A DNA stretch of 64,000 bases, taken from positions 1 through 64,000 of the forward strand of contig JAEZFD010000058.1 of NCBI GenBank assembly GCA_023417655.1. The letters are read 5' to 3'. The first letter of the stretch is position 1. Every line of letters begins with the position of its first letter. A program made the position numbers and the translations under genes. Below the pieces are notes generated by a model, which saw nothing but the letters and a program-made list of their open reading frames with translations, did no database searches and was not told where the DNA came from. Shown piece after piece: positions 56,078-64,000 of the stretch. The stretch comes from Planctomycetota bacterium. Lineage in GTDB: Bacteria > Planctomycetota > Planctomycetia > Planctomycetales > Planctomycetaceae.

Positions 56078-57502
56078 ATGGCTGGTGAAACGTTGCATGC
56101 GGATGTGGTCGTTCTGGGAGCAGGGCCGGGGGGATATCCTGCAGCGTTTGAAGCTGCGGATCACGGAAAGAACGTCATACTGGTGGATCAGGATCCTCAG
56201 CCGGGTGGAGTCTGCCTAAATCGGGGCTGCATCCCGTCAAAAGCGATGCTGCACATCTCGAAACTGATCCACGAAGCCCAGGAATCGCATGCCTGGGGTG
56301 TGACGTTCAGCGAGCCGAAGATCGATCTCGACAAGATTCGAGACTTCAAGAACTCCGTCATTGGAAAAATGACGGGCGGAATCCGTCAGCTGAGCGATGC
56401 CAGAAAAGTGAAGCTGGTACAGGCTCGGGGAACTTTCGAGAATTCCGGCACTCTGAAGCTGAGCTATCCTGATGGTTCAACCGGCAAGCTGACCTTCGAT
56501 CACTGCATCGTTGCCGTCGGTTCACGACCGGCGGTCCCCAAGATGTTCGACCTCGGCGATGAACGGGTGATGGACTCAACGGGTGCTCTCGAGTTGAAGG
56601 ACATTCCGGAATCCCTGCTGATCGTCGGCGGTGGCATCATTGGACTGGAACTCGGATCTGTCTACGCCGCCTTGGGTTCGAAGATCACCGTCGTCGAAAT
56701 GCTGCCGGACATCCTGCCGGGAACAGATCGCGATCTCGTCGCCCCGTTAAAAAAACGTCTGCTCAAAGACTTCACCGCGATCCACACCAGCACGAAGGTG
56801 AACTCTCTGAAGGCCACTCCAGAAGGGATTGTGGCCGAACTGGAAGGTGCTGACGTCGCGAGTCCTCAGACGTTCAGCAGAGTGTTGGTCTCCATCGGTC
56901 GAATTCCCAATGGCCTCGGGATCGGCCTGGAAAACACGCAGGCAAAGGTTACCGAGCGAGGATTCGTTGAAGTCGACAAGTCCATGCGGACTGCCGACCC
57001 CAAGATCTTCGCCATCGGGGATGTTGCAGGGAATCCAATGCTGGCACACAAGGCGACTCGCGAAGCGAAAGTCGCTGTCGGAGTCCTGCTAGGTGAGCCC
57101 GCCGAATTCGATAGCCTCGCGATTCCGAGTGTGGTCTATACCGATCCAGAAATCGCTTGGTGCGGATTGACCGAGACCCAGGCCAAAGAAAAGGGACTCG
57201 ACGTCATTGTCACGAAGTTCCCTTGGGCAGCATCAGGCCGTGCTCAGGCGATTGGCCGCCCTGAGGGCCTGACAAAACTGATCGTCGATGCCAAAACCGA
57301 ACGAGTTCTCGGAGTCGGAATTGTTGGTGTCGGGGCTGGCGAAATGATCTCGGAAGGAGTGATCGCCGTCGAAACAGCAGCTGTCGCACGCGATCTCGCT
57401 GAATCGATTCACCCGCATCCGACCATCTCGGAAACGATTATGGAATCAGCTGAAGCCGTCTTTGCCCAAGCGACACACCGTTATCTTCCTAAGAAGAAGT
57501 AG
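56078..57502 (+). CDS. lpdA: Dihydrolipoyl dehydrogenase
   Basis: E3 subunit of 2-oxoacid dehydrogenase complexes, reoxidising lipoamide with FAD and NAD. The protein has 474 aa from the ATG at 56078 (AGGAG 5 nt upstream). FAD site VVVLGAGPGGYPAAFEA; redox disulfide Cys46 and Cys51 in GGVCLNRGCIPSK; NAD site LLIVGGGIIGLELGSVYAAL; C-terminal catalytic His in HPHPTISE. No E1 or E2 gene is next to it in this window. A strong terminator follows. Confidence 0.96.
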   Translation: MAGETLHADVVVLGAGPGGYPAAFEAADHGKNVILVDQDPQPGGVCLNRGCIPSKAMLHISKLIHEAQESHAWGVTFSEPKIDLDKIRDFKNSVIGKMTGGIRQLSDARKVKLVQARGTFENSGTLKLSYPDGSTGKLTFDHCIVAVGSRPAVPKMFDLGDERVMDSTGALELKDIPESLLIVGGGIIGLELGSVYAALGSKITVVEMLPDILPGTDRDLVAPLKKRLLKDFTAIHTSTKVNSLKATPEGIVAELEGADVASPQTFSRVLVSIGRIPNGLGIGLENTQAKVTERGFVEVDKSMRTADPKIFAIGDVAGNPMLAHKATREAKVAVGVLLGEPAEFDSLAIPSVVYTDPEIAWCGLTETQAKEKGLDVIVTKFPWAASGRAQAIGRPEGLTKLIVDAKTERVLGVGIVGVGAGEMISEGVIAVETAAVARDLAESIHPHPTISETIMESAEAVFAQATHRYLPKKK

Positions 57503-57528
57503 TCGCTTCCAGCCTGATCCCGACTTCG

Positions 57529-57570
57529 AGACTTCCTCATGCGATTATCGTGTGAGGAAGTCTTTTTCTT
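57529..57570 (+). terminator. Intrinsic terminator of lpdA
   Basis: AGACTTCCTCA (57529-57539) and TGAGGAAGTCT (57553-57563) form a perfect 11-bp stem followed by TTTTCTT. Confidence 0.9.
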
Positions 57571-57608
57571 TGTAGCGGAACCAGCCCGAGAAAGACGACC
57601 GGTGCGTA

Positions 57609-57670
57609 AATCCAGTGTTCGCGACATCCTCAATGAGGATGTGTCTTGCCCCCTGAGATGGCACTGGATT
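57609..57670. repeat. Nested hairpin between lpdA and csrA
   Basis: Outer arms AATCCAGTG (57609-57617) and CACTGGATT (57662-57670) enclose an inner CATCCTC/GAGGATG hairpin (57625-57641). There is no T-run. It lies about 80 bp past the csrA stop codon and could end or stabilise that transcript. Confidence 0.45.
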
Positions 57671-57747
57671 CGATGCAAAGTTCGACGCGGAGATTGTCCG
57701 CATCGGAATTTACATGGCAGCCCTGACACAGTTTGGAGGGGACCGGA

Positions 57748-57960
57748 TTAGCGTGTCTGGGCGATCTGACGCCGGGCAATTGGAGCTTCCGTAGGCTGAG
57801 AAGCGGGATTGCTGGTCGCGATCTCTGCGCGACGGATAGCACACTCTGGCGGTGCGTCGATCGCAATCTTCACGCGGTTGCCCCGAACAGATGCAATGGT
57901 CACTTGAATGCCGTTGCCAATAACGAGGGTTTCCCCGGCTTTACGTGTGAGAACGAGCAT
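57748..57960 (-). CDS. csrA: Carbon storage regulator CsrA
   Basis: RNA-binding post-transcriptional regulator that recognises GGA motifs in mRNA leaders, 70 aa. It begins MLVLTRKAGETLVIGNGIQV and continues VRGNRVKIAIDAPPECAIRR, the usual CsrA fold, with a Thr/Pro-rich tail. AAGGAGG with ideal spacing precedes the ATG at 57960; the frame runs further 5' without CsrA similarity. The strong ribosome binding site suggests high expression. Confidence 0.95.
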   Translation of the reverse strand: MLVLTRKAGETLVIGNGIQVTIASVRGNRVKIAIDAPPECAIRRAEIATSNPASQPTEAPIARRQIAQTR

Positions 57961-58568
57961 TGTTTTCCTCCTTGAAGACGTCACGCACTCGAGGCGGGGA
58001 TGTGAAAATCCGGCGTCCTGAAATTGATTCGATCCCTGAATCACCTGAGTTCCTGAGGAACGTCTGCAGAAGCATACGTGCGAAACTTGAACCAAAGTTA
58101 GAATTTTTGTCAGATTTTCAAATTTCCTCCGGGAGGGGTTTCCAGGGTTCTCTGATCTTCCCATTTTAAGGGACAGTATGAGACCCCGCTGCTTCAAGAA
58201 GCAGTCCCCATCGGTTTAATTTGCGTCAAATGCGGGAGATCTGATCCGTGAGATTTGCGACTCGATGGCCGACCGGGCGGCAGCTTGGTCAATCATCAGC
58301 CACCGAGACTGATCGATTGCCACAACATTTTAGTCGCTGCCAAAAGTGCAGGGTGTTCGGTCTGACATAATGGCCTAGAGGGTGCCAACCTGACAGTCCT
58401 TCGGTTTTGCGTGGTTTTGTAAATCCTTAATTGCATTAGGATTAAGCACATTGCGGCGTGCTTCTCCTTTTGGCGCGACTTTTGCTTTGATCCCGTTGCA
58501 CGTCAACTGATCTGTCATCTATTCGCGTGGGATATCGCGGTTCAGTCCGGTTTGGGGAGCAAGCACGA
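57961..58568. other. Divergent regulatory region of csrA and dnaK
   Basis: About 600 bp without a supported gene. It should carry the promoters of csrA (leftward) and dnaK (rightward). An inverted repeat CTTAAT and ATTAAG spaced by 9 nt lies at 58426-58446. I looked for the CIRCE heat-shock element (TTAGCACTC and GAGTGCTAA) and did not find it. Confidence 0.5.
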
Positions 58569-60458
58569 ATGGCTGTCTCAGAAAAAATCATCGGTATCGA
58601 CTTAGGGACAACGAACTCCGTGGTCTCGGTCATGGAAGGGGGCGAGGTTAAGGTGATCGCGAATCAGGAAGGTTCGCGCACGACGCCCAGCGTGGTGGCT
58701 TTCACCGATAAAGGAGACGTCCTGGTCGGCGAGCCTGCCAAGCGCCAGTCTGTCACCAACCCTGAAAATACCATTTACTCCGTCAAGCGCTTCATGGGCC
58801 GTCGCCACAGTGAAGTCGAATCGGAAGAGAAGATTGTTCCATACAAAGTCGTCGGCAAAGCCAACGAGTATGTGAAGATCGACGTCAAAGGAAAGCAGTA
58901 TACCCCACCAGAAATCTCAGCCCATGTGCTGATGAAGCTGAAGGATGCTGCTGAAAGCTATCTGGGCCATCGGGTCAACAAAGCCGTTATTACGGTGCCT
59001 GCTTACTTCAATGACGCTCAGCGTCAGGCGACCAAAGACGCAGGCCAGATTGCCGGGCTCGAAGTCTCGCGAATCATCAATGAGCCAACTGCTGCAGCTC
59101 TGGCTTATGGTCTGGAAAAAAAGAAGGACGAAAAGATCGTCGTCTTCGACCTCGGGGGCGGAACGTTCGACGTTTCTGTTCTGGAAGTGGAAGAAGGCTC
59201 GGTCGAAGTGCTCTCAACCAACGGTGATACTCACCTCGGGGGAGACGATTTTGATGAGGTTCTGATCAAGTTCGTCGCCGACGAGTTCGAGAAAGAGCAC
59301 AAGATTGACCTGCGCAAGCAGCCGATGGCATTGCAGCGACTGCGTGAAGCATGTGAAAAGGCGAAGAAAGAGCTGTCGACGCTGCAAAGCACGGAAATCA
59401 ATCTTCCGTTTATTTTCGAAGCCCGCCACCTGCAGCTGACGGTCTCACGTTCTCAGTTTGAACGACTGATCGATCCGCTGGTCGAACGCTGCCGGAAGCC
59501 GGTTGAGCAGGCTCTGAAAGATGCCAAGCTGACGGCTAAAGACATCGATGAAGTGGTGCTCGTCGGGGGATCAACCCGCGTTCCGCTGGTCGTCGAACTC
59601 GTGAAGAAACTCTTCAATGGGAAAGAGCCTCATAAGGGAGTTAACCCAGACGAAGTCGTTTCGATCGGTGCCGCGATTCAGGGAGCCATTATTGCAGGCG
59701 ACGTGAAAGACGTTGTGCTGCTGGACGTGACTCCACTGTCGCTCGGGATTGAAACCGAAGGGGGTGTGATGACAACCCTCATCGAGCGTAATACCACAAT
59801 CCCTGTGACCAAGGCCGAAACGTTCTCGACCGCTGCTGATAATCAGACCGCTGTCACGGTTCGGGTGTTCCAGGGTGAACGTCCGATGGCGACTGACAAT
59901 CGTCTGCTCGATCAGTTCAACCTCGAAGGTCTGCCACCAGCACCACGGGGTGTTCCACAGATCGAAGTGAAGTTTGACATCGACGTGAACGGGATCCTCA
60001 GTGTCTCTGCCAAGGACAAGTCCACTGGCAAAGAACACAAGGTCACCATTCAGCAGTCAAGTGGTCTGTCGGAAGCGGAAATCGAGAAGATGCGTAAGGA
60101 CGCAGAGTCTCACGCCGACGAAGACCGCAAACGTAAAGAACTGGCAGAGGTCCGCAACAAGGCTTCCAACTTCGTCTATCAAGCTGAGAAGACGATGAAG
60201 GAAAACGCTGACAAGCTGGACGATGCTTCCAAGTCGGCTCTTGAGTCGGCAATGGAACGCGTCCGGGAAGCCGAGAAAGGTGACGATGCAGCAGCGATCA
60301 AGTCTGCTCTCGAAAACCTGGAACAGGCAACGCATGCTCTCAGCAAGCATATTTATGAAGCCTCCAGTAAGCAGGCGGAAGCTGGTGCTGCTGGCGGCGG
60401 AAATGCTGCGGGCGGTGATGATGATGTGATTGACGCGGAATTCGAAAAGAAGTCATAA
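58569..60458 (+). CDS. dnaK: Chaperone protein DnaK
   Basis: Hsp70 chaperone, 629 aa. ATPase domain: IIGIDLGTTNSVVSVMEGGE, the INEPTAAALAYGLE loop, VVFDLGGGTFDVSVL and VLVGGSTRVP. Substrate-binding domain: LLDVTPLSLGIETEGGVMTT and then LDQFNLEGLPPAPRGVPQIE. The C-terminal lid ends with GGDDDVIDAEFEKKS. The ATG at 58569 has GGGGAG upstream; the frame is open a little further. grpE and dnaJ are not adjacent. A terminator follows. Confidence 0.98.
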   Translation: MAVSEKIIGIDLGTTNSVVSVMEGGEVKVIANQEGSRTTPSVVAFTDKGDVLVGEPAKRQSVTNPENTIYSVKRFMGRRHSEVESEEKIVPYKVVGKANEYVKIDVKGKQYTPPEISAHVLMKLKDAAESYLGHRVNKAVITVPAYFNDAQRQATKDAGQIAGLEVSRIINEPTAAALAYGLEKKKDEKIVVFDLGGGTFDVSVLEVEEGSVEVLSTNGDTHLGGDDFDEVLIKFVADEFEKEHKIDLRKQPMALQRLREACEKAKKELSTLQSTEINLPFIFEARHLQLTVSRSQFERLIDPLVERCRKPVEQALKDAKLTAKDIDEVVLVGGSTRVPLVVELVKKLFNGKEPHKGVNPDEVVSIGAAIQGAIIAGDVKDVVLLDVTPLSLGIETEGGVMTTLIERNTTIPVTKAETFSTAADNQTAVTVRVFQGERPMATDNRLLDQFNLEGLPPAPRGVPQIEVKFDIDVNGILSVSAKDKSTGKEHKVTIQQSSGLSEAEIEKMRKDAESHADEDRKRKELAEVRNKASNFVYQAEKTMKENADKLDDASKSALESAMERVREAEKGDDAAAIKSALENLEQATHALSKHIYEASSKQAEAGAAGGGNAAGGDDDVIDAEFEKKS

Positions 60459-60487
60459 ACGCGCACATCATAAACTGAATAATCAAG

Positions 60488-60522
60488 AACCGGCGGGGAC
60501 TCACTGAGTTCCCGCCGGTTTC
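60488..60522 (+). terminator. Intrinsic terminator of dnaK
   Basis: AACCGGCGGG-G-ACTC and GAGT-T-CCCGCCGGTT form a long stem with a short loop, followed by TCTCGTTT. Confidence 0.85.
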
Positions 60523-60623
60523 TCGTTTGAATGCGTGTCCTGCAGAGCGGTATTCTTGCCGGACAGCGAGGTTGATCCTCGCTGCACGGTCAAAGTTCCG
60601 CAAGCAGCTCCTCAAACGAGAAA

Positions 60624-62543
60624 GTGCTCCTGATGCAGGTGACCGCGTTGCCGCACGTCGTGAATCGGATTCGCCGCCACCTGAAGTCTGGCGTTCTGCT
60701 CTTCTGTCTGGTTCCATTGCTATCGCTGTCGGCTCGGGGAGCTGACTTTGTTCTTGAAGAAAACGTCATGGTCCCGATGCGGGACGGCGTTCGCCTGGCG
60801 ACCGATATCTATCGCCCTGTTGTGAATGAACAGCCGGTCACCGAGAAGCTGCCGGTGATCCTGATGCGGACTCCCTACAACAAGAAGGGAGCTGCGACAG
60901 CTGCTAAGTATTTCGCCACACATGGCTATGTCTTCGTCGCGCAGGACACCCGCGGACGATATCAGTCCGAAGGGACATGGCACATGCTCACCGATGATGG
61001 ACGTGACGGCGTGGACTGCGCTGCCTGGATCGGCAAGCAACCATGGTCCGATGGCAAGATTGGAATGATTGGGACCTCGTATGTCGGAGGCACTCAGCAT
61101 GCCATGGCACTCGAAGGAGCCCCGGAGCTGAAGACCGTGATCCCAGTGGACGCGATGTCGAACCTTGGTCGGCAGAGTTTGCGAAACGCCGGTGCTTTTG
61201 AAATGCGGTTCTGGAACTGGATCTTCATTAACGGCGGTCGGGGAAGTAACGCTGCCACTGATGAAGGAACCGCCGCCGAACTGAAAGAACTCGCCGACCA
61301 GCGATTTACTTATCTGAAGCATCTGCCGACCCGCCGGGGAATGACACCGCTCAAACTGTCACCGGAGTATGAGAACTGGCTCATCAATGCGATGGAGCAC
61401 GGGGCCAATGACGAGTTCTGGGAGCAGAACAACATTGTCGATTTCCCACAGAAATACCAGGACATTCCGGTCTACATTGTGTGTGGCTGGTATGACTCCT
61501 GGGCAGGCAACTCAACTGCCAACTTCATGGCCATGAGTAAGACAATCAAAGGTCCGGTCTATCTGATCATGGGCCCGTGGATCCACGGGATGCAGGCACG
61601 TTCCGCACATGGACAGGTCAACTTCGGCAAAGACGCCGCGATTCCCAATGAGTGGGCCTGGCGTCAGGAGTGGTACGATCACTGGCTGAAGGGGATCAAT
61701 AATTCCGTCGGGAAGTCAGCGCCGTTCGCGACACCGGTCCGCATCTTTGTGATGGGCACAGGCGACGGCAGCAAAGATGAGAAGGGACTGCTCAATCACG
61801 GAGGCTACTGGCGTGATGAACAGGAATGGCCTCTGGCCCGAACTCGGTACACGAAGTTCTACCTGCAGCCAGAGGGGGGACTGTCGACGACTCCACCGGG
61901 CACGCAGGCGGGAGCGACTCAATTCCAGTTCGATCCGAATGATCCGGTGCCGACGATTGGCGGCAATATCTCAACTCACAACGACATTCTGCTGCAGGGG
62001 GCCTGGAACCAGAAGGGGGGCCCTCACGTCTGGAATTTCACTCAGCCGATTCCGCTGTCTGCCCGACGTGATGTCGTGGTCTTCCAGACAGAGCCGCTCG
62101 AAGAAGATCTGGAAGTCACCGGCGAGATCGAGGTCAAACTGCATGCCTCCACTTCAGCAGTGGACACCGACTTCACTGCCAAGCTGATTGATGTCTATCC
62201 TCCGAGTGCTGACTTCCCCGGCGGCTTCGATCTGAATATCGGAGACGGCATTCAGCGCGGGCGATTCCGGGAATCATTGAAAGCAGAGAAACTGCTGACT
62301 CCCGGCGAGGCTTATGAGTTCACCATTAAACTCTATCCGACGTCCAATGTCTTTAAGAAAGGGCATCGGATCCGCATCGATATCTCCAGTTCAAACTTTC
62401 CTCGGTTTGACGTGAACCCGAATACAGGTGAGCCGTTGAATCGCCATCGGATGCAGAAGATTGCTGATCAGACGATCTGGCATGATTCGGTCCGACCCAG
62501 CCATGTGGTCCTTCCCGTCATTCCGGCATCACAGCCGCGCTGA
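60624..62543 (+). CDS. CocE/NonD-family (S15-type) secreted hydrolase
   Basis: Protein of 639 aa with a signal peptide (hydrophobic GVLLFCLVPLLSLSARG near residue 23-39). The alpha/beta part has MRDGVRLATDIYRP, the nucleophile Ser152 in GTSYVGG, and IVCGWYDSWAGNS for the acid. PWIHGMQA supplies the His, and a jelly-roll C-terminal domain follows (VTGEIEVKLHASTSAVDTDF, IDISSSNFPRFDVN). This is the layout of X-Pro dipeptidyl-peptidase/cocaine-esterase-type enzymes, usually acting on acyl or ester bonds. The start (GTG at 60624 or ATG at 60633) is not certain. The next gene also encodes an exported hydrolase. Confidence 0.88.
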   Translation: MLLMQVTALPHVVNRIRRHLKSGVLLFCLVPLLSLSARGADFVLEENVMVPMRDGVRLATDIYRPVVNEQPVTEKLPVILMRTPYNKKGAATAAKYFATHGYVFVAQDTRGRYQSEGTWHMLTDDGRDGVDCAAWIGKQPWSDGKIGMIGTSYVGGTQHAMALEGAPELKTVIPVDAMSNLGRQSLRNAGAFEMRFWNWIFINGGRGSNAATDEGTAAELKELADQRFTYLKHLPTRRGMTPLKLSPEYENWLINAMEHGANDEFWEQNNIVDFPQKYQDIPVYIVCGWYDSWAGNSTANFMAMSKTIKGPVYLIMGPWIHGMQARSAHGQVNFGKDAAIPNEWAWRQEWYDHWLKGINNSVGKSAPFATPVRIFVMGTGDGSKDEKGLLNHGGYWRDEQEWPLARTRYTKFYLQPEGGLSTTPPGTQAGATQFQFDPNDPVPTIGGNISTHNDILLQGAWNQKGGPHVWNFTQPIPLSARRDVVVFQTEPLEEDLEVTGEIEVKLHASTSAVDTDFTAKLIDVYPPSADFPGGFDLNIGDGIQRGRFRESLKAEKLLTPGEAYEFTIKLYPTSNVFKKGHRIRIDISSSNFPRFDVNPNTGEPLNRHRMQKIADQTIWHDSVRPSHVVLPVIPASQPR

Positions 62544-62599
62544 GCGCGGCCTCCCGGTGACCTCTTTCCTTCCTCAGACAGGCCTTGCAGGAGCTTCAA

Positions 62600-64000
62600 T
62601 TGCTGAACATCTTCAAATGGACTCGCGGTGCCCCGTTGCTGATGCTGTCATTGATGGCCTTGCCCGGAACCGCTGATGCTGAATTTCAGGCGGGGGCTGC
62701 TGTCGTCGACGTGACCCCTGACCAGTTACCGGTCATTGTGAACGGCAGCATGACGAGCCGGTCCGTCAGTGTGATCAATACCCGCCTGAACGCCCGAGCG
62801 ATCGCATTGAGTGACGGAAAGGAGCAGCTTGCGATCGTCGTTGTGGACAGCTGCATGATGCCGCGCCAGCTGCTGGATGAGGCGAAGAAGCTCGCTTCCG
62901 ATGTGACGGGGATTCCTGCGAATCGCATTCTAATTTCCGCGACGCATGCCCATTCGGCAGCCTCATCAATGGGATGTCTGGGAACGGATGCCGACCCGAA
63001 TTATGTCCCCTTTCTCCGCGCGAAGTTGATTGAAGCGGTGAAGGCGGCGAAAGCGAATCTGGAACCCGCAAAGATCGGTTTCGGCGTCGCCAAAGCTCCG
63101 ACATACACCTCTCCCCGTCGCTGGATTCTCCGCCCGGATCGCATTGCCACCGACCCGTTTGGAAATCCAACGGTTCGGGCCAACATGCACGTCGCTCGCA
63201 ATCTCGATGATGTCGTCGGCGAAGCCGGTCCTGAGGACCCGGATCTGAGTCTGATCGCTATTCAAAGCAAGGCTGGTCGCCCGCTGGCTGTGCTGGCGAA
63301 CTTCTCGATGCACTATTTCGGCGATCGCGATATCAGTGCCGATTACTTTGGTCTGTTTTCAGACGGTCTGAAGGCGAAGCTCGCTCCGGAGAAATCGGAG
63401 AACGGAAAAGAATTCGTCGGCATCATGTCACATGGCTGCAGCGGTGACATCTACCGGCTGAACTACCTGAACCCTGAAGCCCCGGAGAACAAGATCAAGA
63501 TCAACGAGTTTGCCGACGGGCTTCGTGATCTCGCGCTGGAGGCCTACAAGAAAATCCAGTTTAAGGATGACGTTGATGTCAAAATGGCCGAGGTTCGCGT
63601 CCCGCTGAAGTATCGCGTGCCAAACAAAGAACGTCTGGAATGGTCGAAGAAAATCGTCGCCGAAATGGGTGACCGTCTGCCGAAGACGCGCGAAGAGATC
63701 TACGCCCGGGAACAGGTGTTCCTCGATGAATGGCAGTCGACTGAGGCGGTGGTTCAGGCGATCAGAGTTGGTGACATTGCGATCGCGACGACACCGAACG
63801 AGACCTATGCCATCACCGGCCTGAAGATCAAGCGACAGAGTCCGCTGGCGAACACCATGGTGATTGAACTCGCCAACGGCGGAGATGGATACATTCCGCC
63901 GCCGGAACAGCATCTCCTCGGTGGCTATAACACCTGGCCTGCCCGGTCGGCTGGACTTGAGGTTCAGGCCGAACCCAAGATCGCTGCGGCTGCCCTTCAC
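62600..64000 (+). CDS. Neutral/alkaline ceramidase-like protein (partial, cut by right edge)
   Basis: The frame is open to the window end, 467 codons visible. I chose the TTG at 62600 because AGGAG lies 6 nt upstream and it is followed by a signal peptide (LNIFKWTRGAPLLMLSLMAL and PGTADA). The mature part starts FQAGAAVVDVTPDQLPVIVN, then ISATHAHSAASSMG and FSMHYFGDRDISADYFGLFS, matching the N-terminal domain of neutral/alkaline non-lysosomal ceramidase-like proteins. Such enzymes cleave N-acyl sphingosine or related amides; substrate in this lineage is unknown. It follows the CocE-type gene by 56 bp and may be co-transcribed. Confidence 0.85.
   Translation, partial: MLNIFKWTRGAPLLMLSLMALPGTADAEFQAGAAVVDVTPDQLPVIVNGSMTSRSVSVINTRLNARAIALSDGKEQLAIVVVDSCMMPRQLLDEAKKLASDVTGIPANRILISATHAHSAASSMGCLGTDADPNYVPFLRAKLIEAVKAAKANLEPAKIGFGVAKAPTYTSPRRWILRPDRIATDPFGNPTVRANMHVARNLDDVVGEAGPEDPDLSLIAIQSKAGRPLAVLANFSMHYFGDRDISADYFGLFSDGLKAKLAPEKSENGKEFVGIMSHGCSGDIYRLNYLNPEAPENKIKINEFADGLRDLALEAYKKIQFKDDVDVKMAEVRVPLKYRVPNKERLEWSKKIVAEMGDRLPKTREEIYAREQVFLDEWQSTEAVVQAIRVGDIAIATTPNETYAITGLKIKRQSPLANTMVIELANGGDGYIPPPEQHLLGGYNTWPARSAGLEVQAEPKIAAAALH

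Noticed and set aside
57961..58568. CIRCE heat-shock operator before dnaK
   Set aside because: The TTAGCACTC-N9-GAGTGCTAA pattern is absent; only a weak CTTAAT/ATTAAG repeat was seen.

Overview
The window is a stretch of a planctomycete chromosome, most likely order Planctomycetales; I cannot name the genus. The evidence is three DUF1559 pseudopilin-like proteins that share one N-terminal prepilin helix, small Ig-like lipoproteins beside them, an EF-Tu with a planctomycete-type switch I, and many exported hydrolases. No rRNA gene or CRISPR array was seen.

Positions 1-14623 (minus strand) hold the core transcription/translation supercluster. In transcription order it is promoter, tRNA-Thr(TGT), tRNA-Tyr(GTA), tRNA-Gly(TCC), tRNA-Thr(GGT), tuf, rpmG, tRNA-Trp, secE, nusG, rplK, rplA, rplJ, rplL, a terminator, a gene-free stretch of about 1 kb, then rpoB and rpoC (rpoC runs off the left edge). 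This merges the layouts of the E. coli thrU-tyrU-glyT-thrT-tufB and secE-nusG-rplKAJL-rpoBC loci.

Positions 15.1-32.9 kb hold chromosomal genes: a lone Flp-like pilin, leuD, two DUF1559 proteins with a lipoprotein, a secreted beta-helix protein, a TMTC-like membrane glycosyltransferase with TPRs, RNase R, a repeat-rich lipoprotein, a TIM-barrel isomerase, an M29 aminopeptidase, a VirJ-like hydrolase, a small acidic protein and tRNA-Arg(TCT).

Positions 33173-47128 are a compact integrated element of about 14 kb, the most interesting part of the window. It is inserted in the 3' end of tRNA-Val(CAC) and bounded by a perfect 21-bp direct repeat. It carries an AlpA-like regulator, a Walker-motif DUF3987-like protein, an array of TTGACACC boxes, a ClpP-like protease, two paralogous tail-chaperone-like proteins, a tape measure protein, an HNH nuclease, its own sigma factor and a tyrosine integrase. 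I see no terminase, portal, capsid or tail tube gene. Most genes in it are preceded by a terminator-like hairpin about 30 nt before the start codon. It looks like a phage satellite or a strongly reduced prophage. The integrase reading frame runs through the att core into the antisense strand of the tRNA gene, so integration changes the integrase C-terminus.

Positions 47.2-64 kb return to chromosomal genes: an HNH protein, an SGNH hydrolase, a tRNA-dihydrouridine synthase, a Tat-exported FAD oxidoreductase, glycerol kinase, a second DUF1559/lipoprotein pair, dihydrolipoyl dehydrogenase, csrA, dnaK, a CocE-type hydrolase and the start of a neutral-ceramidase-like gene cut by the right edge.
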